From positions 110,129-174,128 of the forward strand of contig NZ_JYNS01000010.1 in assembly GCF_000934725.1 (NCBI RefSeq): a stretch of DNA of 64,000 bases, given 5' to 3'. The DNA is from Methyloterricola oryzae. Its GTDB lineage: Bacteria > Pseudomonadota > Gammaproteobacteria > Methylococcales > Methylococcaceae. The position numbers were made by a program, and so were the translations under genes. Numbering within the stretch: the stretch's first letter is position 1; every line of letters starts with the position of its first letter. Positions 1 to 11,397 of this stretch are shown one piece after another. Under the pieces are notes generated by a model, which had not been told where the DNA came from, searched no databases, and saw only the letters and a program-made list of their open reading frames with translations.

Positions 1-323
1 ACGGGGAAGTGCCGCAGGGTCGACTTGGCGAACAACTCCGCCACTTCCACGATGCTGGCCTCGCTATCCACGACCGTGACGTCGTTGGTCATGAATTCGG
101 ACACCTTGCCGCCCATGTCCTCGTAGTAGGACGAATTGACCACCATACGCAGGCAGTCCAGTTCCGAGAAGGCACCGACCACCTTGCCGTGATCGTCTAC
201 CACCGGGGCACCGGTGGACTTGATCTCCAGCAGTTTGCGGATGGCCTCATACACATCCATGTCCGGCTTGAACACCACCGGGTGAGGGGTCATGTATTCA
301 CTGACGCTGATTTTGGCAAGCAT
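1..323 (-). CDS. CBS-domain protein (C-terminus beyond the window)
   Basis: The gene runs off the left edge; about 107 N-terminal residues are visible. It begins MLAKISVSEYMTPHPVVF and contains a full CBS motif (VSEYMTP, then STGAPVVDDHGKVVGAFSE) and the start of a second (VSEFMTNDVTVVDSEAS, then STLRHFPV). Paired CBS domains usually bind adenine nucleotides and regulate enzymes or channels, but here nothing else is visible. The start is supported by an AGGAG ribosome site about 9 bases upstream. It lies 66 bases downstream of nqrM on the same strand and could be co-transcribed with it. The ligand is unknown. Confidence 0.85.
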   Translation of the reverse strand, partial: MLAKISVSEYMTPHPVVFKPDMDVYEAIRKLLEIKSTGAPVVDDHGKVVGAFSELDCLRMVVNSSYYEDMGGKVSEFMTNDVTVVDSEASIVEVAELFAKSTLRHFP

Positions 324-389
324 GCTGGCTATCTCCTTAACCTGTTGTTCTTGTTGGTACGGTCCCTGAGAGCCTGGACTGGAATGGGA

Positions 390-581
390 TCAGGGGGCCG
401 ATTCCTGCTGTTGCGCGGCTTCGAACTTCTTGCGCTTTTCGCATTTTTCCACGCAGACGCAGTCCGCCGCACCGGGCCCGCCGCAACTGCCCTTGATGGC
501 ATGACGTCCGAACATCACGCCTACGGACATGATGAAGATGACGACAGCAATGACTGCGAAGGTGATCAGAAAGAGTGTCAT
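390..581 (-). CDS. nqrM: NqrM, Fe-S/maturation factor for Na+-NQR
   Basis: A 63-residue protein with one N-terminal membrane helix (MTLFLITFAVIAVVIFIMSV) followed by a cysteine cluster (KGSCGG, then DCVCVEKCEKRKKF). This is the layout of NqrM, the small membrane protein needed to deliver iron for the NqrD/NqrE iron centre of Na+-translocating NADH:quinone reductase. The start at 581 is chosen because a TCAGGAG ribosome site sits 9 bases upstream; an in-frame start at 617 would add an untypical tail. It follows nqrF as in many gammaproteobacteria, but a strong hairpin separates the two, so expression may be partly independent. Confidence 0.9.
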   Translation of the reverse strand: MTLFLITFAVIAVVIFIMSVGVMFGRHAIKGSCGGPGAADCVCVEKCEKRKKFEAAQQQESAP

Positions 582-683
582 GGTTCTTGACTCCTGACGC
601 CTGACATAGGCATTCATGATGTAAGACCGGTCCGGCAGGTGAAGTATCCCGCCGCGCCGGCCGAATTTGCAAGCTCCGTAAAA

Positions 684-713
684 ACGGCGAGGAGCCCGAA
701 AGCTCCTCGCCGT
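684..713 (-). terminator. Hairpin terminator after nqrF
   Basis: A perfect 12-bp stem (ACGGCGAGGAGC pairing with GCTCCTCGCCGT, six-base loop) lies just past the nqrF stop. On the minus strand it is followed by four T residues (complement of 681-684), and on the plus strand by TTTT a few bases away. It fits a Rho-independent terminator for the nqr operon, possibly leaky because nqrM lies beyond it. Confidence 0.75.
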
Positions 714-736
714 GCCTTTTGCGATGCGCGAACTGA

Positions 737-1957
737 CTAACCGCCGAAGTCGTCCAGCATGATGTTCTCCCGCTCGACCCCGATGTCTTCCAGCATCTTG
801 ATCACCGCGGCGTTCATCATGGGCGGGCCGCAGAGGTAATACTCGCAGTCCTCTGGCGCCGGGTGGTTCTTCAGATAGTTCTCGTAGAGCACGTTGTGGA
901 TGAACCCGGTATAGCCGGTCCAGTTATCCTCCGGCTTCGGCTCGGAAAGGCCGATGTGCCAGGTGAAATTGGGATTTTCGGCCTGCAGGGTGTCGAAGTC
1001 GTTCACGTAGAACATTTCCCGGTAGGAGCGTGCGCCGTACCAGAAGGTCATCTTGCGCTTGGACTTGAGACGGCGCAGCTGGTCGAAGATGTGCGAGCGC
1101 ATGGGCGCCATGCCGGCGCCGCCGCCCACGAACACCATCTCGTTGTCGGTCTCGCGGGCGAAGAACTCGCCGAAAGGACCCGAGACCACCACATCGTCAC
1201 CCGGCTTCAGGTTGAAGATGTAGGAGGACATGATGCCCGGCGGTATATCGTCGCGGCCCGGGGGCGGCGTCGCGATACGCACGTTGAGCATGATGATGTC
1301 CTTCTCTTCCGGATAGCTGGCCATGGAGTAGGCGCGAATGGCCGGCTCCTTGACCACGGACTCGTACTTCCACAGGTTGTACTTGTCCCACTCGTCGCGG
1401 AACTTCTCTTCCACGTCGAATTCCGAGAACTTGGCGTGATAGGCCGGGCACTCGATCTGGATGTAGCCGCCGGCGCGGAAATCGATGGTTTCCCCGGCGG
1501 GCAGTTCCAGCACCAGCTCCTTGATGAAGGTGGCCACGTTGTGGTTGGAACGCACCTTGGCGTTCCACCTCTTCACGCCGAAGACTTCGTCGTGCACGTG
1601 GATCTTCATGTTCTGCTTGACCGTCACCTGGCAGGCCAGACGGTCGCCTTCGGCCGCCTCGCGCTTGGTGATGTGCGACAGCTCGGTGGGCAGGATGTCG
1701 CCGCCACCTTCGGTCACCTTCACCCGGCACTGGGCGCAGGTGCCGCCGCCGCCGCAGGCGGAGGACACGAACAGGTTGTTCTCCGCCAGCGCCGTCAGCA
1801 GCTTTGAGCCGATGGGCACCTGGATCTTCTTTTCGTGGTTGATCTCGATCTCGACATTACCCTCGGCTACCAGCTTGGACTTGGCGCCCAGGATCACGAA
1901 CACCAGGGCAATCACGATGGCCGTGAAAAATGTGACTCCCAGAATAATTTCCAACAT
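737..1957 (-). CDS. nqrF: Na+-translocating NADH:quinone reductase subunit F
   Basis: NqrF is the entry subunit: it takes electrons from NADH onto FAD and passes them to a [2Fe-2S] centre. The 406-residue protein has one N-terminal membrane helix (residues about 3-24), a plant-type ferredoxin domain with the cysteine pattern [13 protein letters not shown] and a later LACQV, and a ferredoxin-reductase module with the FAD motif RAYSMAS, the NADH-binding [14 protein letters not shown] and a C-terminal LCGPPMMN. It ends DDFGG, as usual for NqrF. It is the last gene of the six-gene nqr operon. Length and motifs are complete. Confidence 0.97.
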   Translation of the reverse strand: MLEIILGVTFFTAIVIALVFVILGAKSKLVAEGNVEIEINHEKKIQVPIGSKLLTALAENNLFVSSACGGGGTCAQCRVKVTEGGGDILPTELSHITKREAAEGDRLACQVTVKQNMKIHVHDEVFGVKRWNAKVRSNHNVATFIKELVLELPAGETIDFRAGGYIQIECPAYHAKFSEFDVEEKFRDEWDKYNLWKYESVVKEPAIRAYSMASYPEEKDIIMLNVRIATPPPGRDDIPPGIMSSYIFNLKPGDDVVVSGPFGEFFARETDNEMVFVGGGAGMAPMRSHIFDQLRRLKSKRKMTFWYGARSYREMFYVNDFDTLQAENPNFTWHIGLSEPKPEDNWTGYTGFIHNVLYENYLKNHPAPEDCEYYLCGPPMMNAAVIKMLEDIGVERENIMLDDFGG

Positions 1958-1969
1958 CGCGAGCGATCC

Positions 1970-2578
1970 TTAGAGTTGAATGCCGGAGAAGGACATGAAG
2001 CCCAGGGCCATCAGTCCGGCAGTGATGAAGGTGATGCCCAGGCCCCGCAGGCCCGGCGGCACATCGCTGTACTTCAGCTTCTCACGGACGCCCGCCATGG
2101 CGGTGATCGCCAGCGCCCAGCCGAAGCCGGAGGAAACGCCGTAGACCACGCTCTCGTTGAAGTTGTAGTCGCGCTCGATCATGAACAGCGAACCGGCCAG
2201 GATGGCGCAGTTCACCGTGATCAGGGGCAGGAAGATGCCCAGCGCGTTGTACAGGGCGGGGAAGAACTTATCCAGGGTCATCTCGAGGATCTGCACCATG
2301 GCGGCGATCACGCCGATGCAGCTCATCAGACCCAGGAAGCTCAGGTCGGTGTCGTTGAGACCGGCCCAGGACAGCGCGCCTTCCTTCAGCAGATAGCTGT
2401 AGATCAGGTTGTTGGCCGGGACCGTCAGGGTCTGCACGATCATTACGGCGATGCCCAGCCCCAAGGCCGTGCCTATCTTCTTGGACACGGCGATGAAAGT
2501 GCACATCCCCAGGAAGAAGGAGAGCGCCAAGTTTTCGATGAAGATGGACTTGACGGCAAGACTGATCAAACCTTCCAT
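1970..2578 (-). CDS. nqrE: Na+-translocating NADH:quinone reductase subunit E
   Basis: A 202-residue integral membrane protein with about six hydrophobic helices, beginning [19 protein letters not shown]. NqrE and its homologue NqrD together form a pseudosymmetric membrane unit holding an iron centre between them; a conserved cysteine is present in [11 protein letters not shown] and another in [11 protein letters not shown]. It overlaps the nqrD stop by one base (TAATG), implying translational coupling. Size and residues are typical of the family. Confidence 0.96.
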   Translation of the reverse strand: MEGLISLAVKSIFIENLALSFFLGMCTFIAVSKKIGTALGLGIAVMIVQTLTVPANNLIYSYLLKEGALSWAGLNDTDLSFLGLMSCIGVIAAMVQILEMTLDKFFPALYNALGIFLPLITVNCAILAGSLFMIERDYNFNESVVYGVSSGFGWALAITAMAGVREKLKYSDVPPGLRGLGITFITAGLMALGFMSFSGIQL

Positions 2579-3240
2579 TAGTGTGCCTCCCCGTGGGCTG
2601 CGTGGCTGATGGTGAAGTCGGCCTTCTCGATCTGCACCGGCTTCCAGGCGCGCACCGCCCAGATCAACAGGCCGATCAGGAAGAACGCGCTGGGCGGCAG
2701 AAGCAGCAGGCCGTTTGGCACATACCAGCCGCCATCCTTGACCAGGGGCATGATGTCGATCCCCAGCAGCTTGCCGGAACCGAACAGCTCACGCACGATG
2801 GCCACCGTGATCAGCACCAGGCTGTAGCCCAGTCCGTTGCCGACACCGTCCCAGAAGCTCTCCAGGGGCGGGTTCTTCATGGCGTAAGCTTCGGCGCGGC
2901 CCATCACGATGCAGTTGGTGATGATCAGGCCCACGAACACCGACAGCTTCTTACTGATGTCATAGGCGAAAGCCTTGAGCACCTGGTCCACCACAATCAC
3001 CAGCGAGGCGATGATGACCATCTGCGCGATGATGCGGATGCTGCTCGGCACATGGTTGCGGATGAAGGCGATGCCCGCGCTGGAGCAGGCCGTCACCGCC
3101 GTCAAAGCCAGGCTCATGATCAGCGCCGTGGACAACTGGGAGGTCACCGCCAGTGCTGAGCAAATGCCCAGCACCTGCAAGGTGATCGGATTATTGTCGA
3201 CCAGGGGGTCGAGCAGGACTTTCTTGGTTTCCGCTTGCAT
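2578..3240 (-). CDS. nqrD: Na+-translocating NADH:quinone reductase subunit D
   Basis: A 220-residue membrane protein with about six helices, homologous to NqrE. It contains the family cysteine segments [11 protein letters not shown] and [15 protein letters not shown], expected to bind the iron cofactor shared with NqrE. It lies four bases downstream of nqrC and overlaps nqrE by one base. It is part of the sodium-pumping core of the complex in the inner membrane. Confidence 0.96.
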   Translation of the reverse strand: MQAETKKVLLDPLVDNNPITLQVLGICSALAVTSQLSTALIMSLALTAVTACSSAGIAFIRNHVPSSIRIIAQMVIIASLVIVVDQVLKAFAYDISKKLSVFVGLIITNCIVMGRAEAYAMKNPPLESFWDGVGNGLGYSLVLITVAIVRELFGSGKLLGIDIMPLVKDGGWYVPNGLLLLPPSAFFLIGLLIWAVRAWKPVQIEKADFTISHAAHGEAH

Positions 3241-3244
3241 GGTG

Positions 3245-4153
3245 TTAACCTCTCTGCGACCTGAGTTTTGCCAGATAGGGCGCGAATCCCTCGCTACCCA
3301 GCCAGTACTTCACCAGATTGTTCACGCCGTTGCTGGTCAGGGTGGCGCCGGCCAGGCCGTCCACCTGATGCTGCGCACCGGGCTTGGAAGGATCCACGGA
3401 ACCTTTAACCAAGGTCAGGACCGGCTCACCCACCTCGGTGTGGTGCTTCTTGGAGAATTCCTGGCCCGCCTCGCTGGCTTCCTTGTAGACCTTCTTGCCC
3501 TTCCAAATCGCCTTCCACTTGGGGTTCACCACCTCACCGCCCAGGCCGGGGGTTTCCGCCTGGTCGAACAGGTTCAGACCGATCACGGTCTGCCCGTCGC
3601 CTTCCAGGGCCATGAAGCCGTACATGGTGGACCACAGGCCGTAACCATTCACCGGCAGGATGACCGCCTTGACCTTGCCGTCCTCTTTCACCAGATAGAC
3701 CTTGGCATACTTGGACTTGCGGCCGATCTTGGCGAGATCCTTGTCGGAAGGGATTTCCACGCCCAGGGCCGGATCCTTGGCCGCCTTGCGCTGGTCGAAA
3801 GTGGCCGGATCGAAGCCGGTGGCGTACTCGCCGGTCTCCAGGTCGACGATCTTGGCTTCGAATTTCTTGAAGGCCTCTTCCACATTGGTCTTCTCGTCCA
3901 GCATGCCGACCACTTCGAGGATGTTGGTCTTCTCGTCCGCCGCCTTGTTGCTCACCTGCAATGGTTTGAGAATGACCGCGGAACCGGACACCAGCACCGC
4001 GCCCACCAGACACAGGGCGAAGGCTACGGCCAGGGTCTTCTCGAAGCTGTCGTTGGGCAGCGCCAGGACGCGCTGCGCATAGGCATTCGCCTTCTCCATC
4101 AAGCCGGCGAATTTGTCGGACAGTGCCTGTCCGCTGCTATTGCTGTTAGGCAT
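3245..4153 (-). CDS. nqrC: Na+-translocating NADH:quinone reductase subunit C
   Basis: A 302-residue subunit with one N-terminal membrane helix (around residues 40-62) and a large periplasmic domain. The motif [12 protein letters not shown] contains the threonine that in this family carries covalently attached FMN. The N-terminus is about 30 residues longer than the compact family form, but the start overlaps nqrB by 8 bases and fits the operon. FMN attachment would need an ApbE-type flavin transferase, which is not in this window. Confidence 0.95.
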   Translation of the reverse strand: MPNSNSSGQALSDKFAGLMEKANAYAQRVLALPNDSFEKTLAVAFALCLVGAVLVSGSAVILKPLQVSNKAADEKTNILEVVGMLDEKTNVEEAFKKFEAKIVDLETGEYATGFDPATFDQRKAAKDPALGVEIPSDKDLAKIGRKSKYAKVYLVKEDGKVKAVILPVNGYGLWSTMYGFMALEGDGQTVIGLNLFDQAETPGLGGEVVNPKWKAIWKGKKVYKEASEAGQEFSKKHHTEVGEPVLTLVKGSVDPSKPGAQHQVDGLAGATLTSNGVNNLVKYWLGSEGFAPYLAKLRSQRG

Positions 4154-5350
4154 GTCGTTTCACCCTTCTCTTGATGTTGGCCTGCACCACGAAGTAGTCG
4201 ATCAAAGGTGCGAAGATGTTGCTGAACAGGATCGCCAGCATGATGCCCTCGGGGAACGCCGGGTTGACCACGCGGATCAGCACCGTCATTAAGCCGATGA
4301 GGAAGCCGAAGATCCAGCGCCCGGTCTGCGTCTGCGCCGCGCTGACCGGATCGGTGGCCATGTAGGTCATGCCGAAGGCAAAGCCGCCCAGGGTCAGGTG
4401 CCAGTACCAGGGCATGGCGAACATCAGGTTGTCCTTGCTGCCGATAATGTTGAACAGGGTGGAGGTGACCACCATCCCTAGGAACACGCCGGCGATGATG
4501 CGCCAGGAAGCGATGCGGGTGTACACCAGGAAGGCGGCGCCCAAGAGGCATGCCAGGGTCGAGGTTTCACCCATGGAGCCCTGCTCGATGCCGAAGAAGG
4601 TGCTGAACCAGCCGATGCCGGCATTGTTGATGGCGTCGACGCCGCCCAGGGCCGCGAGCCCCAGGGAGGTGGCTCCGCTGAAGCCGTCCACCGCGGTCCA
4701 CACGGAATCGCCGGACATGCTGGCCGGATAGGCGAAATACAGGAAGGCACGGCCGGTCAAAGCGGGGTTCATGAAGTTCTTGCCGGTCCCGCCGAACACT
4801 TCCTTGCCGATCACCACGCCGAAGGAAATGCCCAGGGCCACCTGCCACAAGGGCACGTTGGGCGGCATGGTCAGGGCGAACAGGATGGACGAGACGAAGA
4901 AGCCTTCGTTGACGTCATGCTTGCGCACCGTGGCGAACAGGACTTCCCAGATGCCGCCCGCCACCAGGGTAACGATGTAAACTGGGAAAAAGTAGAGCGC
5001 GCCGTGGATGAAATCCGAAATGGGGTTGGCCGGATTGAAGCCGAACACGCTCATGATGGCGCCGCGCCAGCCCGGAGCCTCGGTCAGCCCCATGGCTTCC
5101 ATGGCGTGATTGGCCTGGTAGCCGGTGTTGAACAGGGCCATCAACATGCACGGCAGCGCGGCGATCCAGACATAGGTCATGACCCGCTTCAGGTCCACCG
5201 CATCACGCACATGGGTATTGCCGGCGGTGACATCCGGCGGCGCGTAGAGGAACGTATCGACCATTTCATAGACCGGATACAGCCTCTCGAAACGCCCGCC
5301 CTTCTCGAAGAGCGGGTGAATCTTGTCAAGGAATTCTCTGGTTTTGGACA

Positions 5351-5351
<1 letters not shown>
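4146..5351 (-). CDS. nqrB: Na+-translocating NADH:quinone reductase subunit B
   Basis: A 401-residue membrane subunit that carries the sodium translocation path, riboflavin and a covalent FMN. The FMN-threonine motif is visible as GFSGATSLG, and the protein has about ten helices. The start at 5351 ([13 protein letters not shown]) matches the family N-terminus and overlaps the nqrA stop by one base (TAATG); an upstream in-frame start at 5432 lies inside nqrA and is unlikely. Confidence 0.96.
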
Positions 5352-7262
<1,911 letters not shown>

Positions 7263-10200
7263 TCAACCGGCCGGTTCGAAGCGGGCGGACACCTTGCGGG
7301 CCTTCGACAGCTTCACCCGGCACACGCCCTTGCCGCTGCAGGCGCCGCGCCAGCCGAGGAAGCGGGAGCCGGGCTCCGGCACCGCGCTGAGTCTGACCGT
7401 GCTCCCGAGGAGGAAGCGCGCATTGCACTGCGCGCCGCAGTCAATGCCGGTCGGGTTGGAAGACACGGTGCCGGTTCCGGTGCCGGTCTTGCTCACCACC
7501 AGTTCGCGGAATTTCTGGATCTGGAACACCGCGCGAACCGTGCGCGCCTGACCCATCTTCAGCGTGCAGGCCCGATTTCCCCTACAGGCACCCCGCCACC
7601 CGGCAAACTTCGACCCCAGATCCGGGCTGGCGGTCAGCCTGAGCCGCGCTCCCTTGGGATACAGCCCCACGCAACTGTTTCCGCAATCGATGCCGCTGGG
7701 CTGGCTGAGCACACGACCCGCCCCGCCCCCCGAGGTCTTGACCGTCAACTTGAAGCGCGCGGAGCGTCGGTACACCGCGCCGAAATCCGCATTGGCGAGC
7801 CACAGCTCGGCGGCCCCCGCCGGCGTGACGCGGTTGCTGCCCAGCGCCTGGCGATACAAGGAACGCAGCCCATCGGCGCTCGCCCCTGCCGAATACACGA
7901 TGGCGCTGTCGTCGCCACTGAAAACGGGGCTGGCGGTTCCAATGGTTTCGGCGATGGTGCCGGTTTCTCCAGTACTCAGCCGGGTGGCCAGCACCGTGGT
8001 CGTGCCGGTCTCCGCATCCCGGGCTTCGAAGGTGAGCAGATCATCGTTGAGACTGCCGACCGCCGGGTTGCCAATATCCCGGCCGAGCACCGGGGGAACC
8101 AGGATGAGAGTCTGGCCCGTGGCCAGGTCGATGGCGTACACGCTCCAGGCCCGCACTTCCGTGCCGTCGTCCTGTGCGATGGCGTTGAGCGCATCGTAGA
8201 TCAGGAACCGGTCGTTGCTGGTGAAGGCCATGACGTCCGCCTGCACCACGGAACTGATGTTCACCCCTTCCGTACCGGGCGCCACCAGCTTGTAGCTGAC
8301 GCGGGTATTCTTGCGCGTGTCGATGGTCAGGATCTCGTTGCTGGGACTGCCATCCGGATTCAGCATGACGAAAGCGAAATTCTCACCGTCAGGCGCCATC
8401 GCCACGGAATGCACATTGAACAGACCCAGGCACTCCTCGCCGTTGATGGGCACCTTGGTGTCGATCAGGCAGGCATCCTGCAGACCGTCCACGTAGATCC
8501 CCAGCTTGCCATTGGCCGATACCGAAGGCCGCGCCGGTTGCACCGAGCCGGGACTCATGACGGTTCCGGAGGCATCGTCGCCCTGGGCCAGCTCACGCCG
8601 GCCCAACATGTAACCGCCGCGCGAGCTGTCGAAGTAGACGAACAGCACGGCATCGTTGCCACTCACCGTCGGCGCGGTGCCGGAATCACCGGAGGGCGTC
8701 GTGGGGTTGGGAATTTCCACCACATCGAACGCCTCGGCCACCCGCTGCGCCTGCACCGATCCCGCGCCGAACAGTTCCTCCGCGGATTGGATGCAGGCCA
8801 GGCGCGCATCGGCGAACTGGGCATTCTGCGTGAGATGAAACGCCAGGGCGCGGTAGAAGATGCGCTCGGCGTCGGCCCGGCCGATGGCCTGATCCAGGCC
8901 TTCGGCCAGCAGGTAGTAGGCCCGGTTGATGATGCCCGAGTTGATGTGAACGCCGCCGTTGTCCTGGGTGGTCCTGATGTAATCGCTCATTTTCGAGGGG
9001 TATGGCACTCCGGACGACAGCAGCAGCGCCGACGGGTCCTTCATGTTGCGCACGGGTTCACTCAGGCGCGAGCCCATCAGCCAGTCATTGCTGCCCTCAG
9101 CGTAATACTCCACCATTTCCCCGAAGATATCGGAAAACGCCTCGTTCAGCGCCCCCGACTGCCCCTGATAAACCAGGTTCGCCGTATACGAGGTGACGCC
9201 GTGGGTGAGTTCGTGGGCAACCACGTCCAGGGCGCCAGCGAAAGGCTGAGCGTCGCCGAAGAACATGGTGCCCAGATCAGAGGCCCAGAAGGCGTTGTCG
9301 AATCCGCGGCCCAGGCGCACTACCCCCAGAATGTTGCCCCCGGCGCCGTCGATGGAGTTGCGTCCGTGCCGGGTCTGATAGTAGTCGTAGGTCTGCGAGA
9401 AGCCGGACGCCGCGCTGACCCCGTCAGCCAGCCAGACGCGGTTGGCATTGCCGCTGGACACCACGACGGTGCTGGGCAGGGTCTGCGGGTTGGACGTGGG
9501 CGGCTGGTTGCGGGCGTCCTGCACGATGATGGCGCCGCGGGTGGTGCGAGCCTGGGGTGGATTGGAGCGGGCGGCATCGAACATGGCCTTGCTGGTGTCG
9601 GTCAGGTAATAGGTTCCACCCTCCAGCCACAGGTTCAAGGCCCTGGACGCACCGAACAGGTCCACGCCGGAACCTGCCGCGGCCACCTCCTCGACCTCGT
9701 TGAAGCGGCTCAGGACGGTGCCGTCCTGAGCGTCCACCACTACCGTCCAGCGCTCCCGCAGCGAGCGCACCAGCTTGAGCTTCCAGGCCAGGCGCGGCAC
9801 CCCATCCACCGCCCCGTAGACAATCAGGTCAGGCCCGTCCAGGCGGCCGAACCCATCAGGCCAAAGCCCACGCGTGATCGCCTTGGCCCGCTCCGGGGCC
9901 AACCTGGGCTTAGGGTCGAGGGTACGCGGCGTCGGAACGAACGCGCCGGACACCGAGGCGATCTGGCCGTCGCCCTCCATGTGAACCGTCAGTCCCGCGG
10001 GCCAGACCGGCAGATTTCGGTACTTCTGCCGGAAGCGCAGGTGCCGGTAACCCAATTCGTCGGAGATTTCGCGGGCGAACTCCAGTTCCTGGTCGGGGTC
10101 GTCGAGTCGCAGGTAGTCGCGGAACGCCGCAAGAAACCGGCGGGCCGTGGCGGCGTCATCCTGGGACGAAGCGGCTCGCAGGGCACTGATCGCCGCCTGC

Positions 10201-10685
10201 AGCGGCAGCCGCCGGCCATCCGGCTGCAATGCACCCTGGATCAGCCGCGGTGTGCCGATGCCGCGCATGTGCACCTCCAGTCGGCGGCCAGGCCCTTGCG
10301 AGGCAACCGGCGCCGGCCGCGTGGCGGGCGCTGTGGCGGCGCCGAGCAGGACTCGCAGCGTGCCCGCCGTTGACGCGGCGGAACCCGGTGGCACCGGCGC
10401 CAGCCGTCGGGCTCGCAATGTATTGAGCGTCTGCTGCAAGTGCTCCGCCACCACCCCACTGGCAGCGTTCTCGGGCGCCAAAGGTGCAACATTCGTGGCG
10501 ACCGGCGCGGCCTCTCCAGCAGTCAAAGGGATCACGCGGATTTCCTCGGGCGCCGCCACGGCCGCCAGTCCCGTTGCCAGCAGAATGGCCGCCAGGAAGG
10601 CGGCTCGAAATCCCTTGCCGCTTCCCGCCCGGCGATCGAAGCCGTCACCGACGCAAGCCGCAAGGTAAACAAAGCCGCATCGCAT
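7263..10685 (-). CDS. Secreted M4 (thermolysin-family) metallopeptidase with beta-propeller and C-terminal repeats
   Basis: About 1140 residues. A hydrophobic export segment lies at residues 28-46, followed by a fungalysin/thermolysin propeptide and PepSY region (about 130-300). The M4 catalytic domain has HELTH (H491, H495) and the third zinc ligand in ALNEAFSD (E515). A TolB/WD40-like region follows (SVSANGKLGIY, SVAMAPDGENFAF), then two roughly 75-residue divergent InlB-like repeats (each with IDCG, then FAGWRGAC or FLGWRGAC). M4 enzymes are normally 300-550 residues, so the long C-terminal half is unusual and may serve surface or substrate binding. The start at 10685 is chosen for its GGAG site and plausible export signal; an upstream in-frame start at 10937 lies inside the neighbouring gene. 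Confidence 0.88.
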   Translation of the reverse strand: MRCGFVYLAACVGDGFDRRAGSGKGFRAAFLAAILLATGLAAVAAPEEIRVIPLTAGEAAPVATNVAPLAPENAASGVVAEHLQQTLNTLRARRLAPVPPGSAASTAGTLRVLLGAATAPATRPAPVASQGPGRRLEVHMRGIGTPRLIQGALQPDGRRLPLQAAISALRAASSQDDAATARRFLAAFRDYLRLDDPDQELEFAREISDELGYRHLRFRQKYRNLPVWPAGLTVHMEGDGQIASVSGAFVPTPRTLDPKPRLAPERAKAITRGLWPDGFGRLDGPDLIVYGAVDGVPRLAWKLKLVRSLRERWTVVVDAQDGTVLSRFNEVEEVAAAGSGVDLFGASRALNLWLEGGTYYLTDTSKAMFDAARSNPPQARTTRGAIIVQDARNQPPTSNPQTLPSTVVVSSGNANRVWLADGVSAASGFSQTYDYYQTRHGRNSIDGAGGNILGVVRLGRGFDNAFWASDLGTMFFGDAQPFAGALDVVAHELTHGVTSYTANLVYQGQSGALNEAFSDIFGEMVEYYAEGSNDWLMGSRLSEPVRNMKDPSALLLSSGVPYPSKMSDYIRTTQDNGGVHINSGIINRAYYLLAEGLDQAIGRADAERIFYRALAFHLTQNAQFADARLACIQSAEELFGAGSVQAQRVAEAFDVVEIPNPTTPSGDSGTAPTVSGNDAVLFVYFDSSRGGYMLGRRELAQGDDASGTVMSPGSVQPARPSVSANGKLGIYVDGLQDACLIDTKVPINGEECLGLFNVHSVAMAPDGENFAFVMLNPDGSPSNEILTIDTRKNTRVSYKLVAPGTEGVNISSVVQADVMAFTSNDRFLIYDALNAIAQDDGTEVRAWSVYAIDLATGQTLILVPPVLGRDIGNPAVGSLNDDLLTFEARDAETGTTTVLATRLSTGETGTIAETIGTASPVFSGDDSAIVYSAGASADGLRSLYRQALGSNRVTPAGAAELWLANADFGAVYRRSARFKLTVKTSGGGAGRVLSQPSGIDCGNSCVGLYPKGARLRLTASPDLGSKFAGWRGACRGNRACTLKMGQARTVRAVFQIQKFRELVVSKTGTGTGTVSSNPTGIDCGAQCNARFLLGSTVRLSAVPEPGSRFLGWRGACSGKGVCRVKLSKARKVSARFEPAG

Positions 10686-10710
10686 GACCGTACTCCAGGT
10701 TATGGCGCCT

Positions 10711-11385
10711 TCAGCGGGGCGCCGAAAGTTGTTCCAGGACATCACCGTTGCCCGCGTCCATGACGAGGGTAATGGCCTTGTCGATGCCCTGCACCACGCG
10801 CAGTCGGTAGGCCAGCTTCGGGCCGGCGCTGGTTCCACGCCAAATGCCCAGTTCCGGACGGCAGCCCGCGCACGACTGGCCGAGGATACGTCCGGCCTGC
10901 TTGAGGGCAGCCGGCTCATCCAGCCTGGGCCGCGCATTCAGTGCAGTGGGCGTGGGAATGTAGTCGCCTTCCACCAGGTACACGGCATGCTGCGCATTCC
11001 AATGTACGTTCAGGCTGCTGCCCCAAACCGGCAATCCGCGGTATTGCTGCCCCAGGCGCGCGTGCCTGAAACCCAGTTCATCGCCCGCCACCGATTGTAC
11101 GACCAATTCCTGCCGGGGATCCTTAAGGCACGTTCGCGGCCCCAGGGCCGCCATGAAATAGAGGGATGCGGGCCCCCAATCGCCGGCCTTGAGCATAGCC
11201 TGAAAGGCTGCGTCCTGGGCCAGGAAATCCGACAAGCCGGCGCCCTTCAGCCGTTTCAAAGTACCCGTCGCCTCATTCAACAGAACCTCTGACGCCACCG
11301 GCCAGCCCGCTCCCTGCTGGCGCGCCGCCCCGCTGGCAAGCGCGACCAGGGACAGACAGGCCGGCAGCAACCACAACCACCTCAT
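10711..11385 (-). CDS. Free-standing FTP/PepSY propeptide-like secreted protein
   Basis: A 224-residue protein with a signal peptide (MRWLWLLPACLSLVALASG). It matches the propeptide region of the downstream M4 enzyme: here DELGFRHARLGQQYRGLPVWG, cut by its own catalytic-domain absence, against DELGYRHLRFRQKYRNLPVW in the protease, then YIPTPTALNARPRL against FVPTPRTLDPKPRL. It contains no HExxH motif and ends after the PepSY segment (ITLVMDAGNGDVLEQL). It lies 25 bases upstream of the protease gene and is probably co-transcribed. It may be an external chaperone or inhibitor of the protease, or a remnant of a duplicated protease gene; it has an intact frame and signal peptide, which favours function. 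Confidence 0.8.
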   Translation of the reverse strand: MRWLWLLPACLSLVALASGAARQQGAGWPVASEVLLNEATGTLKRLKGAGLSDFLAQDAAFQAMLKAGDWGPASLYFMAALGPRTCLKDPRQELVVQSVAGDELGFRHARLGQQYRGLPVWGSSLNVHWNAQHAVYLVEGDYIPTPTALNARPRLDEPAALKQAGRILGQSCAGCRPELGIWRGTSAGPKLAYRLRVVQGIDKAITLVMDAGNGDVLEQLSAPR

Positions 11386-11397
11386 GGCCCGGACACC

